From assembly GCF_937138205.1 (NCBI RefSeq), contig NZ_CAKZOT010000114.1:1-64000 (forward strand): a stretch of DNA of 64,000 bases. Direction: 5' to 3'. Made by a program: the position numbers and the translations under genes. Each line of letters starts with the position of its first letter. Position 1 is the first letter of the stretch. This DNA is from an uncultured Rhodospira sp. GTDB taxonomy: Bacteria > Pseudomonadota > Alphaproteobacteria > Rhodospirillales > Rhodospirillaceae. Under the pieces are notes generated by a model that saw nothing but the letters and a program-made list of their open reading frames with translations, ran no database searches and was not told the DNA's origin. Below are positions 24,612 through 33,897 of the stretch, one piece after another.

Positions 24612-25784
24612 TCAGGCGCTGGCCATCTCCGCCTGAACGGTCGCCGCCGCCCAGTCGAGCCAGGGCAGCAGGGCCTCCATGTCGTCGGTCTCGACCGTCG
24701 CCCCACCCCACAGCCGCAGGCCGGCCGGCGCATCGCGGTAGGCGCCGACGTCAAAGGCCACGCCTTCTTCGTCCAGCAGGGCCACCATGCGCTTGGCGGC
24801 CTTGGCCTGGGCGTCCTCGGGCAGGGCGGTGAACCAGTCGGCCACGACCTTCAGGCAGATCGACGTGGAGGAGCGCGACGCCGGATCGCCGGCCAGGAAA
24901 TCCACCCAGTCGGTGCGGGTGACCCAGTCCTCGACGGCCGTCAGGTTGGCTCGGGTCCGCGCCATCAGCGCCGGCAGGCCGCCGATCTGCTCGGCCCAGT
25001 TCAGGGCATCCAGCGCGTCCTCGACCGCCAGCATGGACGGCGTATTGATGGTCTCGCCCTTGAAGATGCCCTCGTTGAGCTTGCCGCCCTTGGTCATGCG
25101 GAAGATCTTCGGCAGCGGCCACGGCGGGGTGTATGACTCCAGGCGCTCGACCGCGCGCGGCGACAGGATCAGCACGCCGTGCTGGGCCTCGCCGCCCAGC
25201 ACCTTCTGCCAGGAGTACGTCGTCACGTCGAGCTTGTCCCACGGCAGGTCCATGGCGAAGGCCGCCGAGGTGGCGTCGCAGATGGTCAGGCCGTCGCGGT
25301 CGGCCGGGATCCAGTCGCCATTCGGCACGCACACGCCAGAGGTCGTGCCGTTCCAGGTGAACACCACGTCGCGGTTGAAATCGACCCGCGACAGGTCCGG
25401 CAGCGCGCCGTAGGGCGCATCCAGCGTCCGGGTGTCGGACAGCTTGAGCTGCTTGACGACGTCGGTCACCCAGCCGGCGCCGAAGCTTTCCCAGGCCAGC
25501 AGGTCGACGCCGCGCGCGCCGAACATCGACCACAGCGCCATTTCGACGGCGCCGGTGTCGGAGGCCGGGACGATGCCGATGCGGTAGTCGTCGGGCAGGC
25601 CGAGCAGCGCGCGGCTCTTGGCCATCACGTCGTTGATGCGCGCCTTGCCGGGCTTGGAGCGGTGCGAGCGGCCCACCAGGGCGTCGGCCAGGGCGGTGGG
25701 ATACCAGCCGGGGCGCTTGGCGCAGGGACCAGAGGAGAAATTGGGGTTCGACGGCCGGGTGGCCGGTTTCTGCGGTGCGGTCAT
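24612..25784 (-). CDS. serC: Phosphoserine aminotransferase
   Basis: This PLP enzyme converts 3-phosphohydroxypyruvate to phosphoserine, the step after SerA. The 390-residue product shows the N-terminal [15 protein letters not shown] and [12 protein letters not shown] segments and the PLP-binding Lys in [16 protein letters not shown]. It belongs to the longer alphaproteobacterial SerC type. GGGAGG precedes the ATG at a normal distance. It is first in the serC-serA pair. Confidence 0.95.
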   Translation of the reverse strand: MTAPQKPATRPSNPNFSSGPCAKRPGWYPTALADALVGRSHRSKPGKARINDVMAKSRALLGLPDDYRIGIVPASDTGAVEMALWSMFGARGVDLLAWESFGAGWVTDVVKQLKLSDTRTLDAPYGALPDLSRVDFNRDVVFTWNGTTSGVCVPNGDWIPADRDGLTICDATSAAFAMDLPWDKLDVTTYSWQKVLGGEAQHGVLILSPRAVERLESYTPPWPLPKIFRMTKGGKLNEGIFKGETINTPSMLAVEDALDALNWAEQIGGLPALMARTRANLTAVEDWVTRTDWVDFLAGDPASRSSTSICLKVVADWFTALPEDAQAKAAKRMVALLDEEGVAFDVGAYRDAPAGLRLWGGATVETDDMEALLPWLDWAAATVQAEMASA

Positions 25785-26164
25785 GTTGCCTCCCTTCCTT
25801 GCAGAAGGGCTGCGACCCGTTGGGGGGTCGTGGCCCGCCGACGGTCATAGGCCCCGGGCGGGGTGGGGTCAACAGGGAAAGGGGCGCGGCCGGTGCCGTG
25901 CGGCTCGGTCTCTGCTCTGACGCGGCCACCGTTGCATGATCGCCGGTGACAGGGGAGCACCTCAGTCGAAAATTGTCAAAATATGCGCACCGGTATCAGC
26001 GCTTGGAAAAGTTAAATTCCACACATTTCGTGCAGGAAAATGACATACATAAATCGTTTCTATCGTCTTTAACTTTGATTGGGTTGCCATGACTCTTCTT
26101 ACTTATTACGTCCCGTTGGTTGGAAAGACGCTTACACCACGCAAACCCTGTAGGGAGGCACACT
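25785..26164. promoter_or_regulatory. Divergent serC / secreted-protein control region
   Basis: This 380-bp gap separates two divergently transcribed genes. From about 25960 to 26110 it is conspicuously AT-rich, and it is the likely promoter region of the repeat protein starting at 26165. No clear operator or riboswitch is visible. Confidence 0.4.
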
Positions 26165-27304
26165 ATGGCGATCGAGATCAGCAACGGAGTCTACCAGCTC
26201 GTCGGCGATACCGAGGGCTGGGACGGCGCCGCACAGCAGGTCATCGGCAGCCCGGGGAACAACGTCATCACGGTCGACGGAGGCTCGGCCTTCGGCGCCG
26301 CTGGATCAGACCAGGTCACGGTGCGAAACGGCGGCGCCTATGGGACACCGCCCGCCCTGGCCGGCGGTCCCGGCGACGATCTGGTTGTGCTTGAGTCCAT
26401 GGCCGCAAACCAGATCGTCGCCTTCATCAAGGGCGACGGCGACCTCCGGCAAAGCGGCCAGGCCGGTGCCGATCACTACGTCATCGGCGCCAGCGTCATC
26501 GGCGATCCACCGGACAACACAATCGACATCGTCGACCTCCGTGTGCCGTCGGTGTTGGACGACTTCGCCCGCATTATCCAGATCACGGATTTCGAGCCGC
26601 AGGATACGCTGACCATTGGCGGCATTGGCGCCGGATCGGTGCAGGCTGCGGCCCGCGTGCCCCTGTACGACCCGGTGGTCGGGGTGGACCAGCTCGGTCT
26701 CGGCACCTTCCTCAACTTCGGCGATGTGGGCGTGCAGATTCTGCCGGCGGACGGCCAGCATCCGCTCAGCACCACCGAGGACTTTGACGACAGCATCGAC
26801 TTCGAGGGCGGCGACGGCCTGCCGACCTTTGCCGATGGGCCGGACGATCTGCCGCAGGAGGTCCAGGACGCGATCTATCGCTTCTACAATGAAGCGACAG
26901 GCACGCACTTCTACTCGGGGACCTTCGACGAAGCGCAGGACGTTGCCACAGACTACCTTCAATTCGATTACGAAGGCGTCGCCTATCAAAGCACACCGGA
27001 ATCGGACCCCGACTCCACGCCGCTGTTCCGTTTCTATAACACCAGCACCGGCACGCACTTCTACACCACCAGCGAGACGGAGCGGGCGCGCGTGAACGAG
27101 ACCCTACCGCAATTCAATGATGAAGGCGTGGCCTACCACGTCCACGAGGACCCCGACAGCAACGACGTGGCCCTGCATCGGTTCTACAATACGCAAACCC
27201 AAACCCATTTCTACACGGCTAGCGAGACCGAAAAGGACTCGGTCGTCGACGCCAACAACACCTTCACCTACGAAGGCGTGGTCGGCTACGTCGACCCGGC
27301 GTAA
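26165..27304 (+). CDS. Probably secreted protein with three C-terminal DUF5648-like repeats
   Basis: The 379-residue acidic product has no signal peptide. Its first half contains beta-type repeats, including one RTX-like GGPGDDLVV (about residue 74), which suggests type I secretion. The C-terminal 140 residues hold three roughly 43-residue repeats: each has RFYN-x-x-T-x-THFY, then an acidic segment, then F-x-Y/DEGVAY or YEGVVGY. Such repeats occur in secreted or surface proteins of unknown role. GGGAGG precedes ATG 26165. No transporter genes are adjacent. It converges with lrgB with only 6 bp between. Confidence 0.75.
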   Translation: MAIEISNGVYQLVGDTEGWDGAAQQVIGSPGNNVITVDGGSAFGAAGSDQVTVRNGGAYGTPPALAGGPGDDLVVLESMAANQIVAFIKGDGDLRQSGQAGADHYVIGASVIGDPPDNTIDIVDLRVPSVLDDFARIIQITDFEPQDTLTIGGIGAGSVQAAARVPLYDPVVGVDQLGLGTFLNFGDVGVQILPADGQHPLSTTEDFDDSIDFEGGDGLPTFADGPDDLPQEVQDAIYRFYNEATGTHFYSGTFDEAQDVATDYLQFDYEGVAYQSTPESDPDSTPLFRFYNTSTGTHFYTTSETERARVNETLPQFNDEGVAYHVHEDPDSNDVALHRFYNTQTQTHFYTASETEKDSVVDANNTFTYEGVVGYVDPA

Positions 27305-27310
27305 GGCCCC

Positions 27311-28018
27311 TCACCACACCAGCGGCAACAGCACCGCCGTCAGCACGCCGGCCAGGCCCATGGCCAGGCTGGCGTGGGCGCCGGTCTCCGGGCTTTCGTT
27401 GAAGGCCCGGGCGGTGCCGATGCCGTGCGCGGCGGCGCCCAGGGCGATGCCGCGCGCCTTCGGGTCGCGCACCTTCAGCAGGGTCAGCAGCGGTGGCCCC
27501 AGCACGGCACCGAGAATCCCGGTCAGGATCACCAGCACGGCGGTCAGCGACGGCAGGCCGCCGATGCGTTCGCTGATGCCCATGGCGATGGGCGTGGTCA
27601 CCGCCTTCGGCGCCACGGACGCTACCGAGACGTCCTCGGCGCCGAACAACACGGCGAGGCCGACGGCGCCCAGCGAGGCCACCACCACCGACACCGGCAG
27701 GGCCAGGGCGATGCCGTGCCAACTCTGCCGCAGCGTCCCCAGCGCCCGGTACAGCGGCACCGCCAGCGCCACCGTCGCCGGGCCGAGCAGCACGTGGACG
27801 AACTGCGCGCCCTCGAAATAGCGGTCATAGGGAATGCCGGTGGCCCACAGCACCCCGGCCAGCACGATCACCGACCACAGCACCGGATTGGCCAGCGGAT
27901 GCATCGCTAGGCGCCGGTACACCCGGTCTGCGGCCAGATACGCCACGATGGTCAGGGTCAGGCCGAACAGCGGGTCGCGCGCCAGATAGACCCAGATGTC
28001 GGACAGATCGTCGATCAT
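27311..28018 (-). CDS. lrgB: LrgB family membrane protein
   Basis: The 235-residue multi-pass protein has the LrgB/CidB pattern, including VASVAPKAVTTPIAMGISERIGG and AAHGIGTARAFNESPETGA, which are the most conserved family parts. With LrgA it modulates murein hydrolase activity or exports small metabolites such as pyruvate or glycolate. Its start overlaps the lrgA stop by 4 bp (ATGA), showing translational coupling. Confidence 0.93.
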   Translation of the reverse strand: MIDDLSDIWVYLARDPLFGLTLTIVAYLAADRVYRRLAMHPLANPVLWSVIVLAGVLWATGIPYDRYFEGAQFVHVLLGPATVALAVPLYRALGTLRQSWHGIALALPVSVVVASLGAVGLAVLFGAEDVSVASVAPKAVTTPIAMGISERIGGLPSLTAVLVILTGILGAVLGPPLLTLLKVRDPKARGIALGAAAHGIGTARAFNESPETGAHASLAMGLAGVLTAVLLPLVW

Positions 28019-28377
28019 GGCCGCCGCTCCAGCCGCACCATCAGGACCCCGCCGGCCGCGATGGCCGCCAGGGTGCTGCCGATCAGCGCCACGGCCAGCG
28101 GCACCGCCTCGGTGGCCAGCAGGGACAGGTGGGTCATCACGCCCACGCCGGCCGGCACGAACAGCAGCGACAGATGGCCCAGCAAGGCCGACGTCACCCG
28201 CTCCAGCCCCTCCGGCACCGCCTCGGCCGCGCGCCCCCAGGCACCGCGCGCGCCCAGCGCCAGCAGCAGCCCGAGCATCCCGATCACCGGCCCCGGCACG
28301 GGCAGGCCCAGGGCGTGGCGCACGGCCTCCCCCGCCAACTGGAACACCAACAAAAGCGCGAGCCAGGGGAGCACCAC
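28015..28377 (-). CDS. lrgA: CidA/LrgA family holin-like protein
   Basis: This 120-residue protein has four short membrane segments and the family motif LPVPGPVIGMLGLLLAL near residues 24-40, followed by LLGHLSLLFVPAGVGVM. It is the partner of LrgB. The start is GTG 28377, 11 bp after the csaA stop, so csaA-lrgA-lrgB are likely one transcript. Confidence 0.92.
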   Translation of the reverse strand: MVLPWLALLLVFQLAGEAVRHALGLPVPGPVIGMLGLLLALGARGAWGRAAEAVPEGLERVTSALLGHLSLLFVPAGVGVMTHLSLLATEAVPLAVALIGSTLAAIAAGGVLMVRLERRP

Positions 28378-28388
28378 TCACCTCGCCG

Positions 28389-28733
28389 TCAGTGCATCCG
28401 CCCGCCCAGGGGCACGTCCTGGTCGGGGCCGAGCAGCACCACCTTGCCCTCGGCGTCGGTGAAGCCGAGCACCAGGCACTCGCTCTTGAACGGGCCGATC
28501 TGCTTGGGCGGGAAGTTGACGACCGCCGCGACCTGCCGGCCAACCAGGGTCTCCGGCGTGTAGTGCTCGGTGATCTGGGCGGACGAGCGGCGCTCGCCGA
28601 TCTCCGGGCCGAAGTCGATGCGCAACTTATAGGCCGGCTTGCGTGCCTCGGGGAACGGCTCGGCGGACAGCACGCGCCCGACGCGGACATCCACCTTCAG
28701 GAAATCGTCAAACGTGATGGTTTCGCCTGCCAC
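28389..28733 (-). CDS. csaA: CsaA-type tRNA-binding protein
   Basis: The 114-residue product is a free-standing tRNA-binding OB-fold like that at the C terminus of MetRS. Features are FLKVDVRVGRV near residue 11, YKLRIDFG, and the dimer/binding segment VAAVVNFPPKQIGPFKSECLVLGF. Proteins of this type have been described as chaperone-like (CsaA). GTG 28733 has GAGGG at normal distance. It heads the unit with lrgA and lrgB. Confidence 0.9.
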   Translation of the reverse strand: MAGETITFDDFLKVDVRVGRVLSAEPFPEARKPAYKLRIDFGPEIGERRSSAQITEHYTPETLVGRQVAAVVNFPPKQIGPFKSECLVLGFTDAEGKVVLLGPDQDVPLGGRMH

Positions 28734-28794
28734 AACGGTCGCCCTCTGCTGCCCGACTCCGACGCGCGGATCAGACAGGGCCGGGGCGCGGCCG

Positions 28795-29748
28795 TCAAGC
28801 CGCCCTCAGCCGCTCCCGCCCGTGCGGCGTCATGTAGTCCACCACCGGCCCCAGCGGCACGATGCCGGTCGGATTGATGGTCCCGTGGCTGCCGTAGTAG
28901 TGGGTCTTGATGTGCGTCATGTCCACGGTCGCCGCCACACCCGGCACCTGGTACAGCTCGCGCAAGTATCCGGCGATGTGCGGATAGTCCTCGATGCGCC
29001 GCAGGTTGCACTTGAAGTGCCCATGATAGACGGCGTCGAAGCGGATCAGGGTGGTGAAGGCGCGCCAGTCGGCCTCGGTGAGGACCTCGCCGGCCAGATA
29101 GCGGTGCGTCGCCAACAGGCGGTCGAGAGCGTCGAGTGTTTCGAACAGCGCGACGACGGCCTCCTCGTAGGCCTCTTGGGTGGTGGCGAATCCGGCCTTG
29201 TAGACGCCGTTGTTGAGCGTGTCATAGAGCCACGCATTCACCTCGTCGATGCGCGGGCGCAGCGCCTGGGGGCAGAAATCCGGTCCCGACGCCAGATCGC
29301 CGCAGCCGTGATTGAACATGCGGATGATGTCGGCGCTTTCGTTGCTGACGATGGTGCCGGTCGTTCGATCCCACAGCACGGGCACGGTGACCCGGCCTGT
29401 ATAGTCCGGTTTGGCGCGCGTATAGATCTCGTGCAGATACCGGGCGCCGTTGACCGGGTCGGCCCCTTCGGGCAGCTCCCAGCCGTTCTCCAGCATCAGC
29501 GGATCGACGACCGACACGGACACCGCGTCCTCCAACCCCTTCAGGACCCGGAAGATCAGGGTGCGGTGCGCCCACGGGCACGCCAGCGAGACATAGAGAT
29601 GATACCGCCCAGCCTCGGCGGGAAAGCGGGTCGACCCGTCGGCCGAGACCCAATCCCGGAACGCGCTGTCCTGGCGCTGGAACCGGCCCCCGGTGGAGCG
29701 CGTGTCGTACCACTGGTCGTGCCAGACGCCATCAATCAACAGGCCCAT
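28795..29748 (-). CDS. Glutathionyl-hydroquinone reductase
   Basis: The 317-residue protein belongs to the Xi-class glutathione transferases (YqjG/PcpF/ECM4). The catalytic Cys57 is in SLACPWAHRTLI, followed by TVPVLWDRTTGTIVSNESADIIRM and the C-terminal helical domain with LTEADWRAFTTLIRFDAVY and HFKCNLRRIEDYP. It reduces glutathionyl-hydroquinones. ATG 29748 gives MGLLIDGVWHDQWYDT, as in relatives; an upstream in-frame start adds only six residues. Confidence 0.93.
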   Translation of the reverse strand: MGLLIDGVWHDQWYDTRSTGGRFQRQDSAFRDWVSADGSTRFPAEAGRYHLYVSLACPWAHRTLIFRVLKGLEDAVSVSVVDPLMLENGWELPEGADPVNGARYLHEIYTRAKPDYTGRVTVPVLWDRTTGTIVSNESADIIRMFNHGCGDLASGPDFCPQALRPRIDEVNAWLYDTLNNGVYKAGFATTQEAYEEAVVALFETLDALDRLLATHRYLAGEVLTEADWRAFTTLIRFDAVYHGHFKCNLRRIEDYPHIAGYLRELYQVPGVAATVDMTHIKTHYYGSHGTINPTGIVPLGPVVDYMTPHGRERLRAA

Positions 29749-29876
29749 GGAGTGCGGCCTCCTCACCGAGTCGAAACGGGGCCGAGTCGCAACGGATCGC
29801 TCCCGGTCACGTGGAGACCCACCGCCGGCGGGGCAAGAGGCGCGCCGCGTCGCCCGGCGTTCTGCGCGTTCTGCGT

Positions 29877-30230
29877 TCAGTGCGCCAGCGGTTCGAGATC
29901 GGCGCCCTTGGCCTGGCCGCCCTCCTGCTCTTGCTGCAGAAGACGGCGCTCCAGACGCTCCAGAAGGATGATCTGGCGTTCGTCCTCGATCAGGAACCGG
30001 AACGCCACGTGGTCGTCGCCCACGCGCGCGACCTTCGCCCTGAAGCGCCCCAGCGAGCGCACGTAAATGATCGCCTCGTCACCAGCCTCTGGCTTCAGGT
30101 CCGTGGTCACGGCGGCACCGGATCCGGAAATGTCTCGCAACGGACAGCGGACGTCATAGTCCGAGTCCAGAATGAGTGTGGCCTCTTCCGACAGATGCCA
30201 GCGCGGCAAGTCGCGGCGGTCGTGATCCAT
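29877..30230 (-). CDS. PilZ domain protein
   Basis: The 117-residue product is a single PilZ domain, a receptor for cyclic di-GMP. The Arg-rich motif (HDRRDLPRW, residues 3-11) and the D-x-S-x-x-G element (DISGSGAAV, near 33) are both present. The C terminus is a charged helix (IILLERLERRLLQQEQE). GGAG 8 nt before ATG 30230 supports the start. It could respond to the diguanylate cyclase at 58512, although the genes are far apart. Confidence 0.9.
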   Translation of the reverse strand: MDHDRRDLPRWHLSEEATLILDSDYDVRCPLRDISGSGAAVTTDLKPEAGDEAIIYVRSLGRFRAKVARVGDDHVAFRFLIEDERQIILLERLERRLLQQEQEGGQAKGADLEPLAH

Positions 30231-30543
30231 GGCGCGTGCTCCGTTCCCCGATGTCGGTCCGCGGTATCATGGCGATTCAGCCCCGTGTGGACGGGCGCCC
30301 CCCGAGATGATTGTCCGCCCGACACTTCGCCCTCGCAATAAGAATCGGCCACGCCCGCCGGCAGAACGCGACCCAAGTCCCCGCACCTCCGCACAGCCCC
30401 CCGCACGCGCGCTTGAGCGCGCTGCCGTGTCGCGGTATTCCCTGACGCTCTTGCGGGGACCGGGCGCGGGCGCACCGCCACCGAACACGTCCCCCGGCGC
30501 ACGAGCATCCCTGTCGAACCGGTCGCGCGGAGGCCCCCTACTG
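30231..30543. promoter_or_regulatory. Divergent PilZ / GMC oxidoreductase intergenic region
   Basis: This 313-bp GC-rich gap lies between divergent starts and should hold both promoters. I see no repeat, hairpin or recognisable operator in it. The in-frame extension of the oxidoreductase frame through it is Pro/Arg-rich and looks untranslated. Confidence 0.35.
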
Positions 30544-32202
30544 ATGACCACCCCCATTGGCAGCTATGACTACATCATCATCGGCGCCGGTTCGGCCGGA
30601 TGCGTTCTTGCCAACCGTCTCAGCGAGGATCCGGGCGTCTCGGTGCTGTTGGTCGAGGCCGGCGGCCGCGACTGGAATCCCGCCCTTCACATGCCGGCGA
30701 CCGTCGCCGCGCCGCGCGGATTGAACGCCGCGAGTTGGGGCCACCGCACCGAACCCGAACCCTGTGCCGACAACCGCGCCATCGCCCTGCCGCGCGGCAA
30801 GGTGTGGGGCGGGTCCAGTTCGCTGGACCGCATGGTCTACGCGCGCGGCCATGCCCTGGACTATGAACGCTGGGCCGCCGAGACGGGCGACCCGACCTGG
30901 GGCTATGCCCACTGCCTGCCGTACTTCAAGAAGGCCGAGGACTTCCCGCAGATCGGCGACAGCCCCTATCACGGCCGGGGCGGACCGCTGAAGGTCACGC
31001 GCGGCAGCCGCTGGACGCCGCTGTACGACGCCTTCATCGAGGCCGGCCAGCAGGCCGGATACGACCGCTCCGACGACTTGAACGGGGAGCACCCGGACGG
31101 CGTCGGGCCGCTGGACATGACCGTGGGCCAGGGCCGGCGTTGTTCCGCCGCCGATGCCTACCTGAAGCCGGTGCTGCGCCGGGTCAACCTGTCGTTCCTG
31201 AGCCGCACCCTGGCCTGCACCGTGCTGTTCAACAGCAAGGGCCGGGCCATGGGGGTTGACGTCGAAACCCCCAAGGGCGAGCGCAAGCTGCGCGTCAACC
31301 GCGAGATCATCATCACGTTGGGTGCCATCAACTCGCCCCTGCTGCTGATGCTGTCGGGCCTCGGCGACCCGCGGATCCTGGAGGACCTGGAGATCCCCGT
31401 GGTCTCGGCGCTGCCCGGGGTCGGCGCCAACCTGCAGGACCACCCGGAGGTGCACCTCCAGTACCGATGCAAGACGCCGCAGACGTTGCACGGCACGCAG
31501 TCCCTGATGCGCAGGGCGGCCATCGGCCTGGAATGGGCCACGCGCGGCACCGGCCTGGGGGCCACCAACCATGTCGAGGCCGGCGGCTTCATCCGCACCG
31601 AAGCCGGCGAGCCGCACCCGAACGTCCACATCCAGATGATGCCCGGCGTGACCGCCCCGGACGCCGGCGGCCTGCAGGCGATGCACGGCTATCAGGCCCA
31701 GGTCGCCCTGCTGCGGCCGGAAAGCCGGGGGCGCGTCGTGCCCTACTCGACCAACCCGGAGCACCGGGCGCGGGTGCAGGTGAACTATCTGTCCACCGAA
31801 CGCGACCGGCGCGAGATGCGCGAGGCGGTCAAGCTGACCCGCGAGATCATGGCCCAGGCGGCCTTCGCCCCGTTCAACGACGGTGAACTGGCCCCCGGCC
31901 CGGACGTGACCAGCGACGACGACATCGACGCCTGGGTGCGCCGCAGCGTGCAGAGCGCCGCGCATCCCGCCGGCACGTGCGCCATGGGGCCGGACAGCGA
32001 CCCCATGGCCGTGGTCGACACCCAGGGCCGCGTGCATGGCGTCGAGGGCCTACGGGTGATCGACGCCTCGATCATGCCCAGCCTTGTTTCCGGCGCCCTG
32101 ACGCCGGCGACGATCATGGTCGCCGAGAAGCTGGCCGACGTCATCCGGGGCCGCGAGCCGCTGGCCGCGGAGCCCGTCCCGGTGCACGTGGCGAAAAGCT
32201 GA
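30544..32202 (+). CDS. GMC family FAD-dependent oxidoreductase, choline-dehydrogenase-like
   Basis: The 552-residue flavoenzyme has the FAD-binding IIGAGSAGCVLANRLSED (residues 10-27), GMC signature 1 LPRGKVWGGSSSLDRMVYARGH, and signature 2 GAINSPLLLMLSGLG. The catalytic His474 is in AAHPAGTCAMG. The usual second active-site residue (Asn or His in SGNTNAPT-like sequence) is replaced in SGALTPATIM, where Thr520 occupies the site. Substrate and activity are therefore uncertain. It is likely an alcohol or choline-type dehydrogenase by descent. No betaine genes are nearby. Confidence 0.88.
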   Translation: MTTPIGSYDYIIIGAGSAGCVLANRLSEDPGVSVLLVEAGGRDWNPALHMPATVAAPRGLNAASWGHRTEPEPCADNRAIALPRGKVWGGSSSLDRMVYARGHALDYERWAAETGDPTWGYAHCLPYFKKAEDFPQIGDSPYHGRGGPLKVTRGSRWTPLYDAFIEAGQQAGYDRSDDLNGEHPDGVGPLDMTVGQGRRCSAADAYLKPVLRRVNLSFLSRTLACTVLFNSKGRAMGVDVETPKGERKLRVNREIIITLGAINSPLLLMLSGLGDPRILEDLEIPVVSALPGVGANLQDHPEVHLQYRCKTPQTLHGTQSLMRRAAIGLEWATRGTGLGATNHVEAGGFIRTEAGEPHPNVHIQMMPGVTAPDAGGLQAMHGYQAQVALLRPESRGRVVPYSTNPEHRARVQVNYLSTERDRREMREAVKLTREIMAQAAFAPFNDGELAPGPDVTSDDDIDAWVRRSVQSAAHPAGTCAMGPDSDPMAVVDTQGRVHGVEGLRVIDASIMPSLVSGALTPATIMVAEKLADVIRGREPLAAEPVPVHVAKS

Positions 32203-32317
32203 GACACACGGTCCCGCCTCTGCGCCTCATTCGCGTCCCATTCCGCGCCCACTCTTGTCCTGACGGTCGGCCATGTATCGGCGCCACCGGATCACGTCGG
32301 GCAAGGGGGACACGCGG

Positions 32318-32782
32318 ATGCCTGGGACATCGGTGAGCGCCGCCGGTCAGGCGACGGCTTTGCGACTCATTGTCAGTCTCGCTCTGGCCCTGTGGCTCGG
32401 ACCCGCCCAGGCCCAGGCGCAGCAGGAGCTGGTCGGCGCATGGCAGGGCCAGGGCATGGATCCGTCCAGCGGCGCCCTCATCGGCATGGAATACCTGTTC
32501 AATCCGGACGGCACCTTTCAGAAGTCGCTTGGCCTGCAAGTGGGCCCGTCCAGCGGCTACACCTGGATCGCCGGCGTGTGGTTCACCGAGGGCCAGTGGC
32601 TGCGCCTGGAGGTGCGGGAGCACTACGACACGCACCAAGGCAATCGGGGACCCCAGCCCCCTGGCGAGTTGTGGGTCTGGCGCCTGCTGGAGCCGGCCAC
32701 GTTGCAGTTGACCCATTCCCTGTGCGTGCAACAGCAGATCGACCGCCCCGACTGCGTCCTGATCCTGCAACGGATCCGCTGA
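32318..32782 (+). CDS. Small exported protein of unknown function
   Basis: The 154-residue product has a signal peptide (hydrophobic LRLIVSLALALWLGPAQAQA, cleavage likely after AQA near residue 34). The mature beta-rich part has LVGAWQGQGMDP, YLFNPDGTFQKS and WFTEGQWLRLEVREHY, resembling lipocalin-like or extracytoplasmic calycin folds. Two Cys near the C terminus may form a disulfide. AAGGGGGA precedes ATG 32318. It lies between the GMC oxidoreductase and acuI-type genes. Confidence 0.75.
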   Translation: MPGTSVSAAGQATALRLIVSLALALWLGPAQAQAQQELVGAWQGQGMDPSSGALIGMEYLFNPDGTFQKSLGLQVGPSSGYTWIAGVWFTEGQWLRLEVREHYDTHQGNRGPQPPGELWVWRLLEPATLQLTHSLCVQQQIDRPDCVLILQRIR

Positions 32783-32884
32783 GGCAGGCCATGCGGGCGA
32801 AGGCCCGATGAGGGATGACGGCCCCCGGGCCGGGCTGGTAAAGGTGGCGCAAACGACAAACCAGCCATCCCGGGAGGAGACCGC

Positions 32885-33871
32885 ATGTTCAAGGCCATTC
32901 TGCTGACCCGCAACGAGGACAAGTCCACCAGCGCCGCCGTGACCGAGGTCGACGAGGCCGACCTGCCCGAGGGCGACGTCACCGTCGCGGTCAGCCATTC
33001 CACGCTGAACTACAAGGACGGCCTGGCCATCACCGGCAAGGGTCCCGTGGTACGGTCCTGGCCCATGATCCCGGGCATCGACTTCGCCGGCACGGTCACC
33101 GACAGCGCCCATGCCGACTTCAAGCCGGGCGATGCCGTGGTGCTGAACGGCTGGGGCCTGGGCGAGACCCGCTGGGGCGGCCTGGGCGCCGTGGCCCGCG
33201 TGCCGGGCGACTGGCTGGTGCCACTGCCCGCCGCCTTCCCCCCGGCGCAGGCCATGGCCATCGGCACGGCGGGCTACACCGCCGCGCTGGCGGTGTTGGA
33301 ACTGACGCGTCAGGGCGTGACGCCAGACAAGGGACCCGTTCTGGTCACCGGCGCCAGCGGCGGCGTCGGCGGTGTGGCCATTTCCCTGCTGGCCAAGCAG
33401 GGGTTCGAGGTGGTGGCCCTGACCGGCCGCACCGGCGAGGCCGACTACCTCAAGGGCCTGGGTGCGACCGACATCATGGACCGCGCCGAGTACGCCGACG
33501 CGGCCAAGCCGCTGGGCAAGGAACGCTGGGCCGGCGCGGTGGACGCCGTCGGCAGCCACACCCTGGCCAATGTGCTGTCGCAGACCAAGTACTTCGGCAC
33601 CGTGGCTTCGTGCGGCCTGGCCGGCGGCATGGACCTGCCGTCCTCGGTGGCGCCGTTCATCCTGCGCGGCGTCAAGCTGTGCGGCATCGAGAGCGTCTAC
33701 ATGCCCAAGCCGGAGCGGCTGGCGGCCTATGAGCTGCTGGCGCGCGACCTCGACGCCGCCCACCTGGACGCCCTCAGCCAGGAGGTCGGCCTGTCAGAGG
33801 CCATCGACGCCGCCGGCCGCCTGATGGCTGGGCAGGTGCGCGGGCGTCTTGTGGTGGACGTGACACGGTAG
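32885..33871 (+). CDS. acuI: Acrylyl-CoA reductase AcuI / YhdH family quinone oxidoreductase
   Basis: The 328-residue medium-chain dehydrogenase/reductase of the YhdH/YhfP group uses NADPH to reduce acrylyl-CoA in propionate and DMSP metabolism. Visible are STLNYKDGLAITG (near residue 40), the active-site region WPMIPGIDFAGTV, LNGWGLGETRWGGL, and the nucleotide-binding VLVTGASGGVGGVAI. It lacks zinc ligands, as expected. A strong GGAGGA ribosome binding site precedes ATG 32885. Confidence 0.92.
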   Translation: MFKAILLTRNEDKSTSAAVTEVDEADLPEGDVTVAVSHSTLNYKDGLAITGKGPVVRSWPMIPGIDFAGTVTDSAHADFKPGDAVVLNGWGLGETRWGGLGAVARVPGDWLVPLPAAFPPAQAMAIGTAGYTAALAVLELTRQGVTPDKGPVLVTGASGGVGGVAISLLAKQGFEVVALTGRTGEADYLKGLGATDIMDRAEYADAAKPLGKERWAGAVDAVGSHTLANVLSQTKYFGTVASCGLAGGMDLPSSVAPFILRGVKLCGIESVYMPKPERLAAYELLARDLDAAHLDALSQEVGLSEAIDAAGRLMAGQVRGRLVVDVTR

Positions 33872-33897
33872 GAACGGCCGGCGTGCACCCAGGACGG

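Noticed and set aside
22968-25136. A 722-residue plus-strand open frame across serA and serC
   Set aside because: It is antisense to two clearly recognised enzymes; high GC keeps the opposite strand open. It has no domain, and its Gln/Gly/His/Arg-rich composition is typical of such shadows.
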